Below are positions 14,592-17,610 of a stretch of DNA of 17,610 nt, piece after piece (position 1 is the first letter of the stretch; every line of letters starts with the position of its first letter). Both the position numbers and the translations under genes were made by a program. A model generated the notes under the pieces. That model did no database searches, was not told where the DNA came from, and saw nothing but the letters and a program-made list of their open reading frames with translations. The stretch spans positions 1-17,610 of the forward strand of contig JAKPNC010000076.1 in NCBI GenBank assembly GCA_029548585.1, given 5' to 3'. This stretch comes from a bacterium. GTDB taxonomy: Bacteria; Ratteibacteria; UBA8468; B48-G9; JAFGKM01.

Positions 14592-15548
14592 ATGGAAAAG
14601 ACGCTGGAGATCTCGAACCTGGAAGTCTCCGCAAGGGACGGAAAGAAAAGTTTCGCCATACTCAGGGGTATCAACCTGTGCGCGGAACCCAACCAGGCGG
14701 TTGCGCTGGTGGGGGAAAGCGGAAGCGGCAAGACGATGACGGCCATGTCTGTCATGAGGCTGCTTCCACGTAACCTGGCTGTTGACAGGGGCAGAATACT
14801 TCTCAGGGGAGAGGATATCCTGGCCATGTCCGAAAGCCAGATGAGGCATATAAGGGGAAAGGTGGCAAGCATGATCTTCCAGGAACCTTCTTCATACCTG
14901 AATCCCCTTTTCACCGTGGGCAGCCAGGTTATGGAGGCGGTCAAAAACGGGGAAGAACGTTTTGAAAAGACCATGAAGATGTTTGAAGACGTCGAGCTTG
15001 AAAGGAACGTTTACTTTCAGTACCCCCACCAGCTGAGCGGCGGCATGCAGCAGAGGGTAATGATAGCCATGGCCATGATCAACAACCCGGCCCTGCTTAT
15101 CGCCGACGAGCCGACAACCGCCCTTGACGTGACGACGGCAAACGGTATCGTGCTCCTCCTGAGGAAGATGATGGATAAATACGGGCTGTCGGTTCTTTTC
15201 ATAACCCACGACATGTCGCTTGCGGCATCCTTTGCAGAGAAGATAGGGGTCATGTATGCAGGCAGGCTGGTAGAATTTTCAGATGCAGCAGGAATATTCA
15301 AAAGCCCCCTTCACCCATACACTGAGAAACTTATAGATTGCCTACCCGAAAGATACGCTCCAGGCTCCAGGATCAGGACCGTAGAGGGAAGCGTCCCGGA
15401 TTTCAGGCAGCTTCCCGGGGGATGCCCCTTCCACCTGAGATGCCCTTACAAAATAACTCTCTGCACCCAAAGAAAGCCCGGCCCGACACTTATCGGAACA
15501 ACCACAGTGAGGTGCTTTAAATATGGAGACGATGGTCAGGACAGTTGA
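14592..15548 (+). CDS. Oligopeptide/dipeptide ABC transporter ATPase, OppD/DppD type
   Basis: Nucleotide-binding subunit of 318 residues with Walker A GESGSGKT (41-48), Q-loop Gln97, signature LSGGMQQR (148-155), Walker B LLIADEP (168-174) and switch His206. The C-terminal oligopeptide-transporter extension begins at HPYTEKL (241-247) and holds Cys278, Cys284, Cys291 and Cys308, the spacing expected for the iron-sulfur site described in recent DppD/OppD structures. The ATG at 14592 follows the permease stop by two bases. The same frame is open far upstream, but that part merely shadows the permease gene. The ribosome binding site is weak (AGGAACTGGTGAC). Confidence 0.93.
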   Translation: MEKTLEISNLEVSARDGKKSFAILRGINLCAEPNQAVALVGESGSGKTMTAMSVMRLLPRNLAVDRGRILLRGEDILAMSESQMRHIRGKVASMIFQEPSSYLNPLFTVGSQVMEAVKNGEERFEKTMKMFEDVELERNVYFQYPHQLSGGMQQRVMIAMAMINNPALLIADEPTTALDVTTANGIVLLLRKMMDKYGLSVLFITHDMSLAASFAEKIGVMYAGRLVEFSDAAGIFKSPLHPYTEKLIDCLPERYAPGSRIRTVEGSVPDFRQLPGGCPFHLRCPYKITLCTQRKPGPTLIGTTTVRCFKYGDDGQDS

Positions 15549-16362
15549 ACTGAGCAAGATATACAGGATAAGGTCAGAAAAGGGCATAGAGAATGTCGTC
15601 GCCCTCAACAGGGTAAACATGGAGATATCACGGGGTGAAACGTTCGGGGTCATCGGGGAAAGCGGTTCGGGCAAAACTACCCTCGGCAAGACCATAATGA
15701 GACTTATAGAGCCTACCGGAGGAAAGATATACATGGGAGATACCGACATAACGGATCTCAATGAGAAGAGGCTGAGGAAAATCCGCGGCCGTTTCCAGAT
15801 AGTCTTCCAGGACCCGTACAAATCCCTCAACCCGAGAATGTCCGTTGGAGCCGCCGTAGCCGAGGCCTCCACGGGAAACCTCACGGGCAGGCAGAGAACA
15901 GACAGGGCAAAGGAACTTCTCGAAAAAGTCGGTATCAGTTCCCGGAAATACGGCCATTTTCCCCACCAGTTCAGCGGCGGGGAGAGGCAGAGGATAGCCA
16001 TCGCCAGGGCGCTGTCAACAGAGCCGGAACTTCTTGTCTGCGATGAACCCACGTCCAACCTCGACCTGTCAATCCAGGCAAAAATCCTCAACCTTCTGAC
16101 AGACCTCAGGGAAGAGTTCGGGCTCACATACCTTTTTATCTCTCACAACCTGCAGGTCGTCAGGTTCATGGCCGACAGGGTGGGAGTGATGCTGAAGGGA
16201 GAGATGATAGAAACAGGGCCCGTGCTTCAGGTAATGGAGAACCCCGTCCATCCCTACACAAAAAGACTTGTTGGAAGCATAGGAATCTGCCGGCAGGACA
16301 TGGGAAACAGGGAAATGCGTTCGGGCAAATTGCCGGGCGGGGATCAGCCTTCCCTCGGATAA
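15523..16362 (+). CDS. Oligopeptide/dipeptide ABC transporter ATPase, OppF/DppF type, short C terminus
   Basis: Second ATPase of the importer, 279 residues: Walker A GESGSGKT (45-52), Q-loop Gln96 in FQDPYKSLNPR, signature FSGGERQR (150-157), Walker B LLVCDEP (170-176) and His208. The D-loop reads SNLDLS where SALDVS is usual. HPYTKRL (243-249) starts the family extension, but the protein ends 30 residues later, without the Cys-containing segment seen in its partner; E. coli OppF and DppF are longer (about 330). GAGGTG (15509-15514) favours the ATG at 15523 over 15532. It overlaps the previous gene by 26 bases and the convergent queF by 19. Confidence 0.92.
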   Translation: METMVRTVELSKIYRIRSEKGIENVVALNRVNMEISRGETFGVIGESGSGKTTLGKTIMRLIEPTGGKIYMGDTDITDLNEKRLRKIRGRFQIVFQDPYKSLNPRMSVGAAVAEASTGNLTGRQRTDRAKELLEKVGISSRKYGHFPHQFSGGERQRIAIARALSTEPELLVCDEPTSNLDLSIQAKILNLLTDLREEFGLTYLFISHNLQVVRFMADRVGVMLKGEMIETGPVLQVMENPVHPYTKRLVGSIGICRQDMGNREMRSGKLPGGDQPSLG

Positions 16363-16730
16363 GAAACCTCTATGATCGAATATATCCCTCCCCTCGGGCG
16401 GAACTCACCCTTAACCTTAGCCCTTACCGGACGAGCCGCCGCCACTATATCGTCCAGTATCCTGTTGATCGCGTTCTCATAGAATATTCCCAGGTTCCTG
16501 TAAGCCTGTATGTATGTCTTGAGAGACTTAAGCTCAAGGATGTTTTTGTCGGGAGAATACTCTATGGTAACGGTTCCGTAATCGGGCTGGCCCGTCTTGG
16601 GACAAAGGGAAGTATACTCGGGGATTACAACGGTTATACTGTAATTTTTAAACTGATTCTCAAAACATTCCAAACGGGGCAGTTCATCAGACAAACCCCT
16701 CTTTTCCGCCTTCTCATTTTCCGTATTCAT
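16344..16730 (-). CDS. queF: NADPH-dependent preQ0 reductase (7-cyano-7-deazaguanine reductase)
   Basis: Reduces the nitrile of preQ0 to preQ1 in queuosine synthesis, the modified base of tRNA anticodons. The 128-residue protein is the short, single-domain QueF type of the tunnelling fold. It has the catalytic Cys43 in SLCPKTGQPDYG with Asp50, the ELKSLKTYIQAYRN block (66-79) and Glu85. The residue before that Glu is Tyr84, where B. subtilis QueF has the active-site His96. The start at 16730 overlaps the end of acyP by 17 bases and has no clear ribosome binding site, suggesting coupling. No other queuosine genes are in the window. Confidence 0.93.
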   Translation of the reverse strand: MNTENEKAEKRGLSDELPRLECFENQFKNYSITVVIPEYTSLCPKTGQPDYGTVTIEYSPDKNILELKSLKTYIQAYRNLGIFYENAINRILDDIVAAARPVRAKVKGEFRPRGGIYSIIEVSYPREG

Positions 16731-17001
16731 TGTAGGATATGTAGAAATGCCTGAAATGGCCGGTGTAAGGCTCTTCGTCCTTTTCAGCCTTATCTATGTG
16801 GGTCCCGAGGTTTCCTTCGCGGAGAAGAGCCATGAACTTATCTATGCTCTCCTTTTCTCCCTCGGCAACAATCTCCACCCGCCCGTCGGACAGATTCTTG
16901 ACCCATCCGAAAACACCTGCTTCCTTTGCCTTGGCACGGGTGTAGTACCGGAATCCAACTCCCTGGACCAGTCCTTCTATGTATAAATGAATCCTTTCCA
17001 T
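16714..17001 (-). CDS. acyP: Acylphosphatase
   Basis: Small cytosolic enzyme hydrolysing carboxyl-phosphate bonds such as acetyl or carbamoyl phosphate. The 95-residue product has the family motifs GLVQGVGFRYY (10-20) with catalytic Arg18 and GWVKNLSDGRVEIVAEG (32-48) with catalytic Asn36. Length is normal. No good ribosome binding site precedes the ATG at 17001. It lies 26 bases after the groL terminator stem and overlaps queF, so the pair forms a unit whose promoter is not evident. Confidence 0.95.
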   Translation of the reverse strand: MERIHLYIEGLVQGVGFRYYTRAKAKEAGVFGWVKNLSDGRVEIVAEGEKESIDKFMALLREGNLGTHIDKAEKDEEPYTGHFRHFYISYNEYGK

Positions 17002-17027
17002 GGATGCATGCCGGAGAAGTTAAAAGC

Positions 17028-17060
17028 AAGGAGACCCCGCCAATGGCGGGGTCTCCTTTT
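17028..17060 (-). terminator. Strong rho-independent terminator after groL
   Basis: A perfect 14-pair stem, AAGGAGACCCCGCC (17028-17041) against its complement (17045-17058), with a three-base loop. On the minus strand it begins five bases beyond the groL stop and is followed by TTGCTTTTAAC; on the plus strand it ends in TTTT, so it may work in both directions. Confidence 0.9.
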
Positions 17061-17065
17061 CACCC

Positions 17066-17610
17066 TTAATATTCAGGGTAAGGGGGTGGGGTTGGAGTCT
17101 TGTCCTTCTTCTCAGGTATTTCTGTAATAAGTGTTTCAGTGGTGAGAAGCAGGGATGCGATGCTCGATGCATTTTCGAGGGCCGTTCTTACAACCTTTGT
17201 CGGATCGACAATGCCGGACTTCACGAGATCTTCGTAATTATCCTTCTCGGCATTGAAACCGAACGCCTCATCCTTGGACTCTTTAACCTTCATGACAACC
17301 ACGGCTCCATCAAGCCCGGAGTTCTCGCCTATCTGCCTGAGAGGAGATTCGAGAGCCTTGAATACGATCTGTGCGCCGGTCTTTTCGTCCGCATCAGTGA
17401 TCTTAAGCTTTTCAATCTCTCCCTGGCTTCTGAGCAGTGCGACTCCACCGCCCGGAACGATACCCTCTTCCACGGCAGCCCTGGTCGCGCTGAGAGCGTC
17501 TTCCACTCTCGCCTTTCTTTCCTTCATATCGGTCTCGGTGGGAGCCCCGACGTTGATCACGGCAACTCCGCCGGAAAGCTTGGCAAGCCTCTCCTGGAGC
17601 TTCTCCTTGT
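17066..17610 (-). CDS. groL: 60 kDa chaperonin GroEL, C-terminal part (5' end outside the window)
   Basis: Subunit of the ATP-driven folding chamber. The visible 180 residues run from KEKLQERLAKLSGGVAVINVG (apical/intermediate region) through ARVEDALSATRAAVEEGIVPGGGVALL to the equatorial domain with DPTKVVRTALENASSIASLLLTTE. The protein continues past 17610, so it is partial only because of the window edge; an internal Met codon at 17560 is not the start. The C-terminal tail is PEKKDKTPTPPPYPEY, proline-rich and charged, with no Gly-Gly-Met repeats. The strong terminator follows directly. Confidence 0.97.
   Translation of the reverse strand, partial: KEKLQERLAKLSGGVAVINVGAPTETDMKERKARVEDALSATRAAVEEGIVPGGGVALLRSQGEIEKLKITDADEKTGAQIVFKALESPLRQIGENSGLDGAVVVMKVKESKDEAFGFNAEKDNYEDLVKSGIVDPTKVVRTALENASSIASLLLTTETLITEIPEKKDKTPTPPPYPEY

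Noticed and set aside
15342..16127. 261-codon minus-strand frame opposite the OppF-type ATPase
   Set aside because: It is antisense to Walker A, signature and Walker B motifs that fix the real frame, and has no recognisable domain.

Overview
The window is ordinary bacterial chromosome, almost fully coding. It shows no tRNA or rRNA, CRISPR array, insertion sequence, prophage or plasmid genes. GC looks close to one half. Arginine AGG/AGA and isoleucine ATA codons are common throughout, unlike E. coli. A lipid-linked glycan ligase/polymerase suggests a cell with surface polysaccharide. I cannot name the phylum; an uncultured Gram-negative-type lineage is a reasonable guess, and it is only an inference.

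Layout. (1) 1-4190, plus strand: a perfect consensus sigma-70 promoter drives rpsO-pnp, followed after 58 bases by an L-fucose isomerase homologue. (2) 4214-11839, minus strand: a tightly packed set reading pyrK, pyrD, an O-antigen ligase/polymerase-like protein with a TPR tail, ricT (PSP1 family), metG, pyrH, frr, cmk. Nearly every junction overlaps by 1-29 bases; the only real gap is 76 bases between pyrH and frr. It joins pyrimidine nucleotide synthesis (dihydroorotate oxidation, UMP and CMP phosphorylation) with translation (Met-tRNA charging, ribosome recycling). A candidate promoter and two hairpins precede pyrK. (3) 11991-12527, minus strand: cutA behind a long, structured, gene-free leader with an extended -10 promoter. 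(4) 12578-16362, plus strand: four overlapping or abutting genes for an oligopeptide/dipeptide-type ABC importer (two permeases, two ATPases) with no substrate-binding protein; its promoter is back-to-back with that of cutA and may give a leaderless mRNA. (5) 16344-17610, minus strand: queF and acyP behind a strong terminator that ends groL, whose 3' end fills the window edge.

I found no clearly new biological system. The items most worth a second look are the structured leaders upstream of pyrK and cutA, the glycan ligase embedded in a housekeeping operon, the apparently leaderless ABC operon, the isolated fucose isomerase behind pnp, and a GroEL C-terminal tail that is proline-rich instead of Gly-Gly-Met.
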